64,000 nt of DNA from Mesostigma viride (Eukaryota; Streptophyta; Mesostigmatophyceae; Mesostigmatales; Mesostigmataceae). A program made the position numbers and the translations under genes. This document shows, one piece after another, positions 39,601-46,604 of the stretch (positions are counted from its first letter, which is position 1; every line of letters starts with the position of its first letter). Under the pieces are notes generated by a model that saw nothing but the letters and a program-made list of their open reading frames with translations, was not told the origin of the DNA and ran no database searches. Location: contig RPFO01000050.1 of NCBI GenBank assembly GCA_009746045.1, forward strand, positions 1,566,493-1,630,492. The letters are read 5' to 3'.

Positions 39601-40598
39601 AGAGCCTGTTTCTGTTCGGCGCGGTGATCGGCGCGGCTCACGTGATCGCCACCTGGGTGCGTGTGAAGAGAGAGAGGTTCCGCCTGCGGACCAACATCAG
39701 GTCCACGCTGGCCCTCACCTACCTGCTGGTCCTGGGCGGGCTGGGCTACGTGCTTTACAGGAACTTCCACGACAGGGTGTACTCCTACGAGACTACGATC
39801 TGGAAGATCCTGAAGGGGTTGCTGACACTGGGGGGTGCCTCGACGTCATACTCCATCATCATGACGGTCGGTTCCTCCTTTTTCTCTAGCCGCCCCGTGG
39901 CCGCGGTGGTGGATGCGACGGTGTCAGAGGCGACGGCCCCGACCACGGCGACCACGGCCGCCTAAATTTTCTCCCGTACCAGTATAAAAACGATGAAGTG
40001 CACGGCGGTCACCAAACTGAACAAGAGGTGCAAGAACAAGGCGTGCGTGCTGTCGCCCAAGCCCGTGTGCCGCGCCCACTCCCGCCACCGGGCGCATTCG
40101 TACGCGCTCGTGCTGGCTGCCCAGGAGTACCAGAACAGGAGAAAGAGGGAGATGGAGGCGCGCCGGCGACAGATCCCCGGGACGACGTGGCGCTATTGGG
40201 ACGAGAAGGTGGAGTGAGACTCACCCGCATCCCTGCAGCAGCAGCCATAGCACGTCGACGACGTCGTAGACGGTCTCGACCTCGGTGAAGCTGCAGTTGA
40301 ACATGCAGGACTCTCGCCTCCTGCTCAACTCCGTGCCCCCGAGGAAGAGAGTGCGGCCCGCGGGGGCGATGTACCGGTTCGTGATGCAGTGGCGCAGCTC
40401 CTCCAACTCCGCGAGCTCGGCTCGGTTGAGCGCGTCCTCCTTGGCGCGAACCCAGAGCCACTTCTGGTGGGAGACCACCCTGTCCACCACCTGCTCCCAC
40501 GTCTCCAGCTGCGATGTGCCCTCGAGGGGGCGGTGGTAGGTCCTCAACGCGATGGCCATGGCTCTGTCCGTGGGAGTGGTGGCGCGGGCCGGCTCCAT
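33699..40598 (-). CDS. rtpR: Class II (B12-dependent) ribonucleoside-triphosphate reductase, four exons
   Basis: Minus-strand exons are 40225-40598, 39246-39531, 37933-38327 and 33699-34677. Donors are GTGAGT, GTGAGT and GTATGT; acceptors are pyrimidine tracts ending CACAG, CGCAG and CGCAG. Phase is kept at each junction, giving about 677 aa with no frameshift. It reduces ribonucleoside triphosphates to dNTPs with adenosylcobalamin. Landmarks: FNCSF (first redox Cys), VGDSAVAW and FTEIRPAG in exon 2, LSSRRSAEIALFEY and SNNSLVF in exon 3, the active-site NPC and Glu joined across exons 3 and 4, then SFCNLTEVNL, CIKPSGT and a C-terminal Cys pair CPSGACP for re-reduction. The layout follows the monomeric Lactobacillus-type enzyme (about 740 aa). 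Confidence 0.88.
34714..35379 (+). CDS. Intron-nested coiled-coil protein with C-terminal Cys/His module
   Basis: 221 aa from MPRPRRRSGAG; the ATG lies 30 bp from the reductase acceptor. The central region is helical and charged (QKQMKEQELRNIIAQQ), with a proline run. The C terminus carries the shared module C-x9-C-x10-C-x2-H (KRCGVRTRSGTTC, then CGVH), here at the end instead of the start. It overlaps the convergent ORF at 35376 by four bases. Confidence 0.65.
   Translation: MPRPRRRSGAGLVRCAHHSVRAKEFDTLQLPLEIAKVIAERGEAPFFDRRTVGDGLAGIKRKKIDEKVADKQRVSREIFENDLELTRVDGQLQLIHRPQPPPPPPGTAERERWDGLVREAAARSRTLIRRQDDLFDQKQMKEQELRNIIAQQGRLERIDNDTLLADHAARLDRWDTARRQHEARQAAVSKRCGVRTRSGTTCRNRCAYGRGRCGVHSRRRP
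35376..35870 (-). CDS. Intron-nested polytopic membrane protein
   Basis: 164 aa from MPDTLQIFMVG, with about four membrane helices (GVIIQLLLYSGWLSGAV, GVLVIAFVAWLASMW, ILVLQVIAALSWLTWGVL, SLVVLFFVLFIVDRIL). A TATATAA box lies about 10-17 bp upstream. It is on the same strand as the reductase but wholly within its intron. Function unknown. Confidence 0.65.
   Translation of the reverse strand: MPDTLQIFMVGVIIQLLLYSGWLSGAVWKEDMNQRQKKGVWASLGTAQGVLVIAFVAWLASMWRKPNMLPLFGTNWLTRILVLQVIAALSWLTWGVLKKYQAKRGLDKGAVRWALANAGIFQSLVVLFFVLFIVDRILWPGRKELAWNMMAPPTFNMGYAAQAA
35933..37896. repeat. Composite direct repeat inside reductase intron 3
   Basis: Block A (about 420 bp, starting gaatcggggttctttgaac) occurs at 35933-36353 and 37312-37732. 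Block B (about 128 bp, starting gggcaacgtacttcatgaa) occurs at 37188-37315 and 37767-37896. The order is A, 834-bp middle, B, A, 34-bp spacer, B. The copies look nearly identical, so the duplication is recent. Block A has a long inverted repeat (gttccgc...gcggaac). The middle segment has GTTAACCG...CGGTTAAC. No supported gene lies inside. Confidence 0.85.
38461..39191 (+). CDS. Intron-nested hypothetical protein, frameshifted
   Basis: It starts MRARPTRKDFDENY. The frame breaks at G6 (38596-38601), and the adjacent frame continues with KVVSTFTDALDGKTDAMSHL and RYIPSLRELAINAIPEGPE. The frame is open to 39191, but beyond about 38920 it only mirrors the minus-strand membrane gene, so the true end is uncertain. 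Unrecognised family. Confidence 0.45.
38945..39178 (-). CDS. Intron-nested 77-aa membrane protein
   Basis: It starts MSHFGAVLVESAIVAAAMAG, with two hydrophobic segments (AIVAAAMAGIMTLV, AGILIQVGVSAAILHVVFEL). An AT-rich leader (cataaatatt) precedes it. Nested in reductase intron 2 on the same strand. Confidence 0.5.
   Translation of the reverse strand: MSHFGAVLVESAIVAAAMAGIMTLVHSVHMKQSPMMAMSHAGILIQVGVSAAILHVVFELIGWNRKFCLRLQSGGRM
39558..39965 (+). CDS. Intron-nested membrane protein
   Basis: 135 aa from MSHLNAMGFFMKD. Helices at SLFLFGAVIGAAHVIATWV and ALTYLLVLGGLGYVLY are followed by a weaker one and an Ala/Thr-rich tail. Its 5' leader contains the A run that is the pyrimidine tract of the reductase acceptor on the other strand. 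Confidence 0.65.
   Translation: MSHLNAMGFFMKDFKSLFLFGAVIGAAHVIATWVRVKRERFRLRTNIRSTLALTYLLVLGGLGYVLYRNFHDRVYSYETTIWKILKGLLTLGGASTSYSIIMTVGSSFFSSRPVAAVVDATVSEATAPTTATTAA
39993..40217 (+). CDS. Intron-nested small Cys/His-module protein
   Basis: 74 aa, almost wholly the shared module: C3-x9-C13-x12-C26-x2-H29 (MKCTAVTKLNKRC, then CRAH), then a basic helix (EYQNRRKREMEARRRQ). A TATAAA box lies about 10 bp upstream. It is the minimal form of the family and a probable zinc-binding protein. Confidence 0.7.
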   Translation: MKCTAVTKLNKRCKNKACVLSPKPVCRAHSRHRAHSYALVLAAQEYQNRRKREMEARRRQIPGTTWRYWDEKVE

Positions 40599-40740
40599 GG
40601 GTCTGATACCATGGGATGGCAAATATCTTCCGGGTTGAACGCGACTCCGGGGGGCTGCATTTTTTTTTTCTTTACGGCTAGTATACACACCATGTCTGCT
40701 GCCGTGAACCGTTTGCTCTCCCTGCCCGAGGCTGCTCCAG

Positions 40741-41001
40741 ATGCCGCTGAGCCTGGGACCATGGCCCACGGTCGCGTTGGCCCTGTTCATCCTGTACTAC
40801 ACCGCCACTTCCATCCGCTTCCACCGCAAGGCGAAGACGAACTGTACGGGGTTCATGGACTTCCGGTGCTGGATGACCAAGTGGGGCATCATGTTTATCG
40901 GCCTCGCGGGCGGCACCTACATGCTGGCTAGGGGGGTGAACAACCTGATCAATGTCGGCGAGGGGGGCGCGTCTGTTCTCCCCCGCGGTGGCCCAACATA
41001 A
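40741..41001 (+). CDS. 86-aa membrane protein
   Basis: Helices at VALALFILYYTATSI and WGIMFIGLAGGTYMLA flank a short loop with two Cys. An ATG at 40692 in another frame (MSAAVNRLLSLPEAA) follows a T-rich, TATAC-containing leader and may be the true start if one base is missing. A conserved-looking small virion membrane protein. Confidence 0.55.
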   Translation: MPLSLGPWPTVALALFILYYTATSIRFHRKAKTNCTGFMDFRCWMTKWGIMFIGLAGGTYMLARGVNNLINVGEGGASVLPRGGPT

Positions 41002-41014
41002 CCGCGTAAATAAA

Positions 41015-41403
41015 ATGGGCGGCTATTGGATAGTAGGAATGAAGCTTTGGATTGTCGCGATCGTGCTGATCGTCCTCGCGTGCGTGTGGTTGTTCTCTTT
41101 CGTCGGATCGGCCCTGGCAGAACCCGCCGCAAAGTTCTGGTGCGCGGTGACTCTTCGGGGCGGCAACAAGGAGTGCGTCGAGAACACCAAGAGGAAACTG
41201 CAGTCCGCGCTGGGGGACGTGCGCTTGTGGCTGGGGTCGCGACCCTGGGAGCGGCCGCGGCGGCCGCCGCTAAGATCCGCGCGAGGTTCCGATCGTCCCC
41301 ATCGTCCGCAGATGACCGGGATCGCGCGCCCTCGCGACCGATGGCGCCAAAGTCAGGTGGGAGGAGTCCTCTGTTTTTCTCTCGCATTCGCGGGTTCCGT
41401 TAG
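41015..41403 (+). CDS. Single-helix membrane protein, frameshifted
   Basis: It starts MGGYWIVGMKLW, with a helix (IVAIVLIVLACVWLFSFVG) and a CysX10Cys loop (FWCAVTLRGGNKEC). The frame likely slips at G5 (41212-41216) into an Ala-rich helix (TLGAAAAAAAKIRARF) and a basic end at 41403. The alternative uninterrupted frame to 41458 is less protein-like. Confidence 0.5.
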
Positions 41404-41417
41404 ACAGTGCATGATGT

Positions 41418-41753
41418 TCAGTCACGAGTTTTATTATCACGATTATTATGATCAATAAACGCGGGCGTTAACAATCGAATCCCGGTCTTCAAGAGCAATT
41501 GCAACATTTTGTACAGGATCAACCACAGGATAGCGGTCCTCAGTAGGACGTGAACGCTTTCAAAGCGTTTTTCGATGACGGACAGGCAGTGGTCCCGCCG
41601 GTCCCTCCATATGTCGGAGGATGTGGAGGTCATCTCCGCGCATATGTCGTGATCCTCCATCCCCATCCAGAAGCCTAGGGAGCTGAAGTGCGGCCCCTTC
41701 ATGTACAGCTCCCTCAGGGGGCGCACGATGACGGCGTCGTACACGAATGCCAT
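41418..41753 (-). CDS. 111-aa hypothetical protein with one helix
   Basis: Starts MAFVYDAVIVRPL; hydrophobic segment VLLRTAILWLILYKMLQLLL near residues 75-95. Lies just downstream of the 42364 gene on the same strand. Unrecognised. Confidence 0.5.
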   Translation of the reverse strand: MAFVYDAVIVRPLRELYMKGPHFSSLGFWMGMEDHDICAEMTSTSSDIWRDRRDHCLSVIEKRFESVHVLLRTAILWLILYKMLQLLLKTGIRLLTPAFIDHNNRDNKTRD

Positions 41754-41803
41754 CCCGAAGCCTGGCCAACTACAATGTACAGTTTCGATTTTAAGCGCGC
41801 GGG

Positions 41804-42364
41804 TCACAGGAACCGGACGGTGAACTTCTTCTTGACGCTCTTCACGGACGGTCGCACGAGGATGGCGAGGTCGGAGGCCTTGCACCTCTTGCGACACCGT
41901 ATGACCTTGCCGTTGAGGACGCGCAGGGAGGGCCTCCTCTCCCTCCCCTTCGGCAGCTCCTCCCGTATGGCGTCCTGGTGCTGGCGAGCGTATTCCAGCA
42001 CCCCGTTGGTGATGGCCCATCGGAAGAAGTTCATCTGTCCGGGTGTGGTGGTGATCTCCCGCTCGTCTTCCGCGGGGCTGCGGATGGTGGTCTTGTTCCT
42101 CCTGGCGAAGGGGTCGAACATGCGCTTGGAGTAGAAGGCCAGCTGCTCGCGGTAGGACATGTACAGGTTGAACGGGAGCGCGTTGTCGGGCTGCTCGAAC
42201 TCCACGCGGTGTGTCTTGGAGTAATTGGTCACGAGGCACTCGACCACCCGCAGGGACAGGCGGTCCGACCTGCGTCCGGACTCAGGACGCGTGATGTCGT
42301 ATAGCGCGTTGAAGTTGTCAACGTTCGCGTAAAAGCGCTGCAGGGAGCGCCCCAACAGGTCCAT
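41804..42364 (-). CDS. Conserved NCLDV protein of unknown function
   Basis: 186 aa from MDLLGRSLQRFY. The core FYSKRMFDPFARR followed by QMNFFRWAITNGVLEY resembles a motif pair I recall from several giant-virus families (F-S-K-x-F-D-P-F and T-x-G-Q-x-N-F-F-x-W-A). The tail is basic (RCRKRCK). No activity is known to me. Confidence 0.6.
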   Translation of the reverse strand: MDLLGRSLQRFYANVDNFNALYDITRPESGRRSDRLSLRVVECLVTNYSKTHRVEFEQPDNALPFNLYMSYREQLAFYSKRMFDPFARRNKTTIRSPAEDEREITTTPGQMNFFRWAITNGVLEYARQHQDAIREELPKGRERRPSLRVLNGKVIRCRKRCKASDLAILVRPSVKSVKKKFTVRFL

Positions 42365-42450
42365 GATGTCCGCAGGTCGCTATAGGCAGAGATTTGTTTC
42401 GTAGCGCGCTTAGTCCGCGGGGAATGTGGACGCCTAGGGTAAGATAGCGG

Positions 42451-43362
42451 ATGCAGCAGGCCGGCGTCCACCGGTGGACGTGGGTAACGAGACGCGCGTC
42501 GCCGCGGGAGAACTCGGACGTGCTCAAGGCTATTATGGGCCTCTGCCGCCTTCCGGACATCCCGCGGCCGTACATGCGCCGTACGGACGACGTCGGCAAG
42601 GTGGTGGCGGAGATGGGCCGCGACACGTATTGGATGTGCGACCTGACGCCGGGGGTGCACTGCCTGCTGGCCCTAGCGCGGATCCGCGGCGGCCGTACGG
42701 TGTGCGCGATCGTGCATTGGGACAAGAGCGTGCACATCGTCCACATGCCGCCGTTCAAGACGAAACTGTTCAAGGGCACCGTGTTGCAAGGTGTGCTGTG
42801 CCGCGACGGGTTGCGCGTTACGTTCGTGGTGCACGACTGTCTCGTCTATTGCCAAAAGAGTCTGCTATCGGCTCCGTTCCGTGATCGCATGGACCGCGCT
42901 CGCGAGGTGGTGGGCATGAATTTTCCTAGCACGGGGTCTTATTACTTCCACGTGTTCATTAAATGCGTATCGTACATCACGAGCAACGACAAACAAAACG
43001 CGATAAAGAGTCCCAACGTGCTGTTCATCCCCGACTCGTCCACCGTGAGCGACCAGTACGTCCACGGGGGGGTCACGGTGGCCCTGATCCACAAGCCCGA
43101 GCTGGTGACCGAGTTCGGGCGCGCCACTCACGTCGATTCCGCCTGCGCGCTGTACATGCCGCTCACCTCCTCCTGGGCCCCCCCCGTCGCGCAACCTTGT
43201 GGGGGTTGTACGATATCTTATAGGCAAGGTTTGCGGCCGACACCCTTGTGGGGTTCGTTTTACTCGCAGGGGCCGCCACCGCAGGGGAGGGAAACAAGAC
43301 CGCGTATGCCGCCGCCGGGATTTGGCGAGGTTCCGATGCGTACCCCTTGCACTCCGAGTTGA
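42451..43362 (+). CDS. Degenerate capping-enzyme/ligase-like nucleotidyltransferase
   Basis: About 303 aa. Strand order resembles the mRNA guanylyltransferase/ligase fold: YWMCDLTPGVHCLLAL where motif I (KxDG.R) is expected, then GTVLQGVLCRDG, FVVHDCLVYC and SAPFRDRMDRA as in the motif III-IIIa area. The nucleotide-binding Lys of motif I is not visible, so it may be inactive or use another residue. The last 200 bp overlap the convergent primase; a slip at C8 (43178-43185) would end it at 43223 instead. The call is inference. Confidence 0.4.
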   Translation: MQQAGVHRWTWVTRRASPRENSDVLKAIMGLCRLPDIPRPYMRRTDDVGKVVAEMGRDTYWMCDLTPGVHCLLALARIRGGRTVCAIVHWDKSVHIVHMPPFKTKLFKGTVLQGVLCRDGLRVTFVVHDCLVYCQKSLLSAPFRDRMDRAREVVGMNFPSTGSYYFHVFIKCVSYITSNDKQNAIKSPNVLFIPDSSTVSDQYVHGGVTVALIHKPELVTEFGRATHVDSACALYMPLTSSWAPPVAQPCGGCTISYRQGLRPTPLWGSFYSQGPPPQGRETRPRMPPPGFGEVPMRTPCTPS

Positions 43363-44746
43363 AGCACCGCTGCACCAGCCCGTGGATGGAGACGGAGTAC
43401 CACACGTTGTTGCTCTTGTGCGCGTCCTCGATCTTGTGGCAGAACCGGTGCTTGGACCACGCCGAGTAGACCGCGTGCACGCCCTCCCCCTGCTTGAACA
43501 CGTGCGTGACACCCGCCGCCCCCTCCATGGTCCGCACCACCGTCTCGACGGCCTTGTGCTCGGGAGAGTCGAGGTTCAGCGCCTCGTCCCTGTGGATACC
43601 CAGCGTGCTGGCCACCCGCTGCTCCTGGGGGGTCTTGGCCTTGTGCTTCCTGCGGCGCCCCTGCAGCTCCTCGCGGCACATGGATGTCGCCTCGTCGAAC
43701 CACGGCGGGGTGGTGATGGGGGTGGGGGTCACGCCCGGCCGCCCGTCCAGGATGCGCACGGAGGTCTGCCAGAGGAGCGGGAGGATGTGTTCGCGCACGT
43801 CCTCGGGCGAGAAGACGGTGTCCACCACCCCCTCCTTGCTGATGACACCCCACGGGGCGTACGACCGCTTCTCAGAGATCCTGCCGTAGTGGCAGCGGTC
43901 GTCTCCGCAGCTGTTGCGCGCCTTCCTCCGCTCCTTGCACACGTCACAGTGGCACCAATCCTCTCCCGGCGCCTTTCCCTTGCAATCCCCCATCGTTTTC
44001 TGGATGTTCCTGTACGCCTTGCAGCAGCCGGCGCAACGCTCGCATTTCCAGCTGAACAGGATACGGATGCCGTTGTCCATCAGCACGCTGGGGTCCACCA
44101 CGGCCGTCCAGTCGTTCTCCGCCGGCCTGTCGCCGAAATTCTGGTGCAGTTTGTCCACCACAAACGCCCGAAGTTTTAAGGCTGTCCTCTCATCCACTGG
44201 GAGGAGGGGGTAGTGGATGTGAAACCCTGTCTTGATCTTCCCCTTCTTCTCCTTGGTGGGGGCCCTGCACACAATCACATAGCTGTCCGTTTCCGCCGGC
44301 ACGCATTCCCTTAACACTTCTTGGATGGTGGGTATCCACTGCTGGATGATGGTGTCCCCCAAATCCTGATCATCCTCACAATCCAGGTCCATGAAAAAGG
44401 GGAACACGGCCGTTTTCTGCTCCACCAGGAAGTTCTGGGTGTCATTCAGAGCATCCTTGGCCACTTCCTTGTAAAAGCTGGCCAGGTCCTCAAAATCCAC
44501 ACAGGCCTTGCCACCTTTGTATCCATCCAGAAGCAGGTGGGTGTATTCGGCGGATTTGTCGACAAAGCAATCACGATTCACTAGCCATCTAACAGCCTCA
44601 GAATAAGGTGGGGGCTGCCATCTCTCTGCTCCATCCTGGTCCAATTTGTCCATCCTGTCCCCTGCTGTCCAGATTTTTTGCGCGGCTAAACGGCAGAAAT
44701 CGTCGGCGCTTAAAGGAATGGCATCATGAAGATTTATACCAAGCAA
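43163..44746 (-). CDS. Archaeo-eukaryotic primase with UL52-type zinc region
   Basis: 527 aa from the longest start; Met32 (ATG 44653) is likely the true start because the longer form overlaps the divergent adenosyltransferase. Catalytic FFMDLDCED (DxD near 120), GFHIHY, and VVDPSVLMDNGIRILFSWKCERC match archaeo-eukaryotic primases. The C-terminal HKSNNVWYSV and RCFNSECKG match the zinc-binding end of herpesvirus UL52 and NCLDV primases. A Cys/His-rich insert (WCHCDVC) lies between. It would make primers for viral DNA replication. No fused helicase is present. The first 550 bp are less GC-rich than the remainder. Confidence 0.8.
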   Translation of the reverse strand: MLGINLHDAIPLSADDFCRLAAQKIWTAGDRMDKLDQDGAERWQPPPYSEAVRWLVNRDCFVDKSAEYTHLLLDGYKGGKACVDFEDLASFYKEVAKDALNDTQNFLVEQKTAVFPFFMDLDCEDDQDLGDTIIQQWIPTIQEVLRECVPAETDSYVIVCRAPTKEKKGKIKTGFHIHYPLLPVDERTALKLRAFVVDKLHQNFGDRPAENDWTAVVDPSVLMDNGIRILFSWKCERCAGCCKAYRNIQKTMGDCKGKAPGEDWCHCDVCKERRKARNSCGDDRCHYGRISEKRSYAPWGVISKEGVVDTVFSPEDVREHILPLLWQTSVRILDGRPGVTPTPITTPPWFDEATSMCREELQGRRRKHKAKTPQEQRVASTLGIHRDEALNLDSPEHKAVETVVRTMEGAAGVTHVFKQGEGVHAVYSAWSKHRFCHKIEDAHKSNNVWYSVSIHGLVQRCFNSECKGYASEPRQIPAAAYAVLFPSPAVAAPASKTNPTRVSAANLAYKISYNPHKVARRGGPRRR

Positions 44747-45268
44747 GGAGACCAGGGCTACACAAAAAGGCTGGGAAGTTCGGACAGCCTGCGGAAATCG
44801 GATGAATTATTTGAGGCAGTGGGTGCTTTGGATGAGCTCAATGCCTTTATGGGTTTGGCCATTCAACACTCGCTGCCGGCTGATAACTGCTTTCTACACT
44901 ACCTCCAAGGTGTTCTTCTGGCAGCTGGCACGTCCGTCGCGGCCAAGAACTCGAATTCTTGCCGCGACGAAAAGTATAAGTTTTCTGAGGGCCCTGAGGC
45001 GGTACAGCGGCTGGAAAACACAATTGACCAGTTGGACGAAAAGTTACCAAAACTTTGCAATTTCATTCTACCCGGCGGGAACGGACTGGCAACTTCTCAC
45101 CTCCACGTTTGCAGGGTGGTGTGCAGAAGAGCTGAGAGGGCGTGTGCGCGGCTGGAATGGGTGGATCCCAACATCCTGCAATTTTTAAACAGGATGTCAG
45201 ACTTCTTTTTTGTGCTGGCAAGAGCTAAGGAGGAGTTTCCGGCCGCCATTTACCGCAAACATTCGTAA
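44726..45268 (+). CDS. pduO: PduO-type cob(I)alamin adenosyltransferase
   Basis: 180 aa, full length for the family. Motifs are in order: IYTKQGDQGYTKRLG (nucleotide loop), FEAVGALDELNAFMG, LPGGNGLATSHLHVCR, RRAERACARLEW and FLNRMSDFFFVLAR. It transfers the adenosyl group of ATP to cob(I)alamin, making adenosylcobalamin, the cofactor of the class II reductase encoded from 33.7 to 40.6 kb. Codon and base use are less GC-rich than most neighbours, suggesting later acquisition. It is transcribed divergently from the primase, and the SLATT gene follows 24 bp downstream. Confidence 0.88.
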   Translation: MKIYTKQGDQGYTKRLGSSDSLRKSDELFEAVGALDELNAFMGLAIQHSLPADNCFLHYLQGVLLAAGTSVAAKNSNSCRDEKYKFSEGPEAVQRLENTIDQLDEKLPKLCNFILPGGNGLATSHLHVCRVVCRRAERACARLEWVDPNILQFLNRMSDFFFVLARAKEEFPAAIYRKHS

Positions 45269-45292
45269 TTATTATCTGAAAAAAAGTATGAA

Positions 45293-46066
45293 ATGGCTTC
45301 TCAAGATGCTTGCAACGTTGACATCCAACAATGCGGGGAGGATCCGGCGAGATTCGATTTTAACCGGCGCACAACGAACCTGGAAAACGCCCACGATGTG
45401 AATATCTACAAGTACATCATCCGTGATGACAGCAGCCCCTCTTCTAGCGAGTCCGCATCCAACGGGCAGGGGAAGTCGATGTGGACAAGGGATCTGGAGG
45501 AGCTGGCGTACAGCTGGGGGCAGAAGGCGGTCGGGTTCCGCCAGATGCACAACATGGCGGCAGACATGAACACGTTCTGGTTTCACGCCCTCGGGATCCC
45601 CGCCGTGATCCTGTCCGCGGTGGCTGGCACGACAGCGTTTGCCACATCCGAGTGCCCTGCCCACGCCAACATCAGCCCGAAGGCCGTCGCCATAGGAGCC
45701 ATAAGCATCGCCGTGTCGGCATTGACCAGCTTGCAGAATTTCATGCAGTTTTCCAGGAAAGCGGAACAGCACAAGCAGGCCGGCCACCGCTACGGTGCGT
45801 TCTATCGCGAGATCGACGCGGAGTTGAGCAAACAGCGCAAGTACCGGAATAACCCCTTCGAGTTCATACAGCTTTGCAGGCTGACCCTCGACAGCATGGT
45901 GTCCCAGGGACCTTCCATCCCTAGTCGGATATCAAAGGAGTACAAAAGCAAGTTCAAAAAACACCCGCACAAGGGAGAGCCGTTCGTGGAAATGAGTCCC
46001 GGCGAGGGGGACTCCGAGATGCGCTCCCACATGCAGGGGGGGCGCCGCGATGGGAACGATAGCTAA
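45293..46066 (+). CDS. SLATT-like two-helix membrane protein
   Basis: 257 aa. Helices at FWFHALGIPAVILSAVAGTT and AVAIGAISIAVSALTSLQNF form a tight hairpin after WGQKAVGFRQMHN, then a long helix AEQHKQAGHRYGAFYREIDA. This is the layout of SLATT-family membrane effectors (SMODS/SLOG-associated), which in bacteria form pores in immune systems. The tail is basic. In viruses related proteins occur with unknown role. No nucleotide-sensor partner is seen nearby. Confidence 0.6.
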   Translation: MASQDACNVDIQQCGEDPARFDFNRRTTNLENAHDVNIYKYIIRDDSSPSSSESASNGQGKSMWTRDLEELAYSWGQKAVGFRQMHNMAADMNTFWFHALGIPAVILSAVAGTTAFATSECPAHANISPKAVAIGAISIAVSALTSLQNFMQFSRKAEQHKQAGHRYGAFYREIDAELSKQRKYRNNPFEFIQLCRLTLDSMVSQGPSIPSRISKEYKSKFKKHPHKGEPFVEMSPGEGDSEMRSHMQGGRRDGNDS

Positions 46067-46089
46067 ATTATCTGGGTATTAGTTACAAA

Positions 46090-46278
46090 ATGTCCGCCCG
46101 TCCTTTGAAGTCCCTGGCCACATACGCCCTCGTCACGTACGCGTTGCTTCTTTTGCGCCCCCGTTGCATGTTCCGGGAGGACGGCAGACCTATGCAGTTC
46201 GGGGTCGGCCGCGACCAGACCCTCCTGCCTTTTTGGCTGATCGCGCTCCTCGCCGCGATATACGCCCCGGGCTACTAG
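46090..46278 (+). CDS. 62-aa two-helix membrane protein
   Basis: MSARPLKSLATYALVTYALLLL gives helix 1. A loop with RPMQFGVGRDQ follows, then helix 2 LLPFWLIALLAAIYA. The size and FGxG loop recall small NCLDV virion membrane proteins; no named family is claimed. Confidence 0.6.
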   Translation: MSARPLKSLATYALVTYALLLLRPRCMFREDGRPMQFGVGRDQTLLPFWLIALLAAIYAPGY

Positions 46279-46335
46279 CTCGTTCTCCCGGTCACTAAAA
46301 AAATGTTGGGGTAACACGAGACACGGCGCGGGGAG

Positions 46336-46566
46336 ATGAAGACCGCACGGCACCACGAGGGGGAGCACGCGGGCGGGGAGGATCTCGAAGAGGAGCCCGA
46401 GCGCTCGTGGCTGGACGACATGCCCGACCGATTCCACAGCGCGTACAGGGACGAGCTGTTGAACCTGTACCTGTCGATGGTGGAGCAGTGCAAGGCCTGC
46501 GGATACCCCCTCTTGCGCCGAGTGACTTTCCACGCGTTCTGCGAATTCGCGGAGGCGAACAGCTGA
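46336..46566 (+). CDS. 76-aa acidic hypothetical protein
   Basis: Acidic N terminus (GEDLEEEPERSWLDD), then YRDELLNLYLSMVEQC and a CysX2Cys (CKAC). It fits the tight plus-strand array 44.7-47.1 kb. Unrecognised. Confidence 0.5.
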   Translation: MKTARHHEGEHAGGEDLEEEPERSWLDDMPDRFHSAYRDELLNLYLSMVEQCKACGYPLLRRVTFHAFCEFAEANS

Positions 46567-46604
46567 TAAATTAAATATGAGCAGAGACGTATAGGACCAC
46601 CCAC

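Larger units (their letters stand above)
39532..40224 (-). other. Reductase intron 1 (693 bp), gene-bearing
   Basis: GTGAGT donor at 40224 and a T8 tract plus CTGCACAG acceptor at 39532. Two plus-strand genes fill it almost completely: one starts 26 bp inside the acceptor, and the other stops seven bases short of the donor. Confidence 0.88.

Noticed and set aside
34678-40224. Reductase pieces as separate broken genes
   Set aside because: Junctions restore exact codons and conserved motifs, with consensus donors and acceptors at all three sites.
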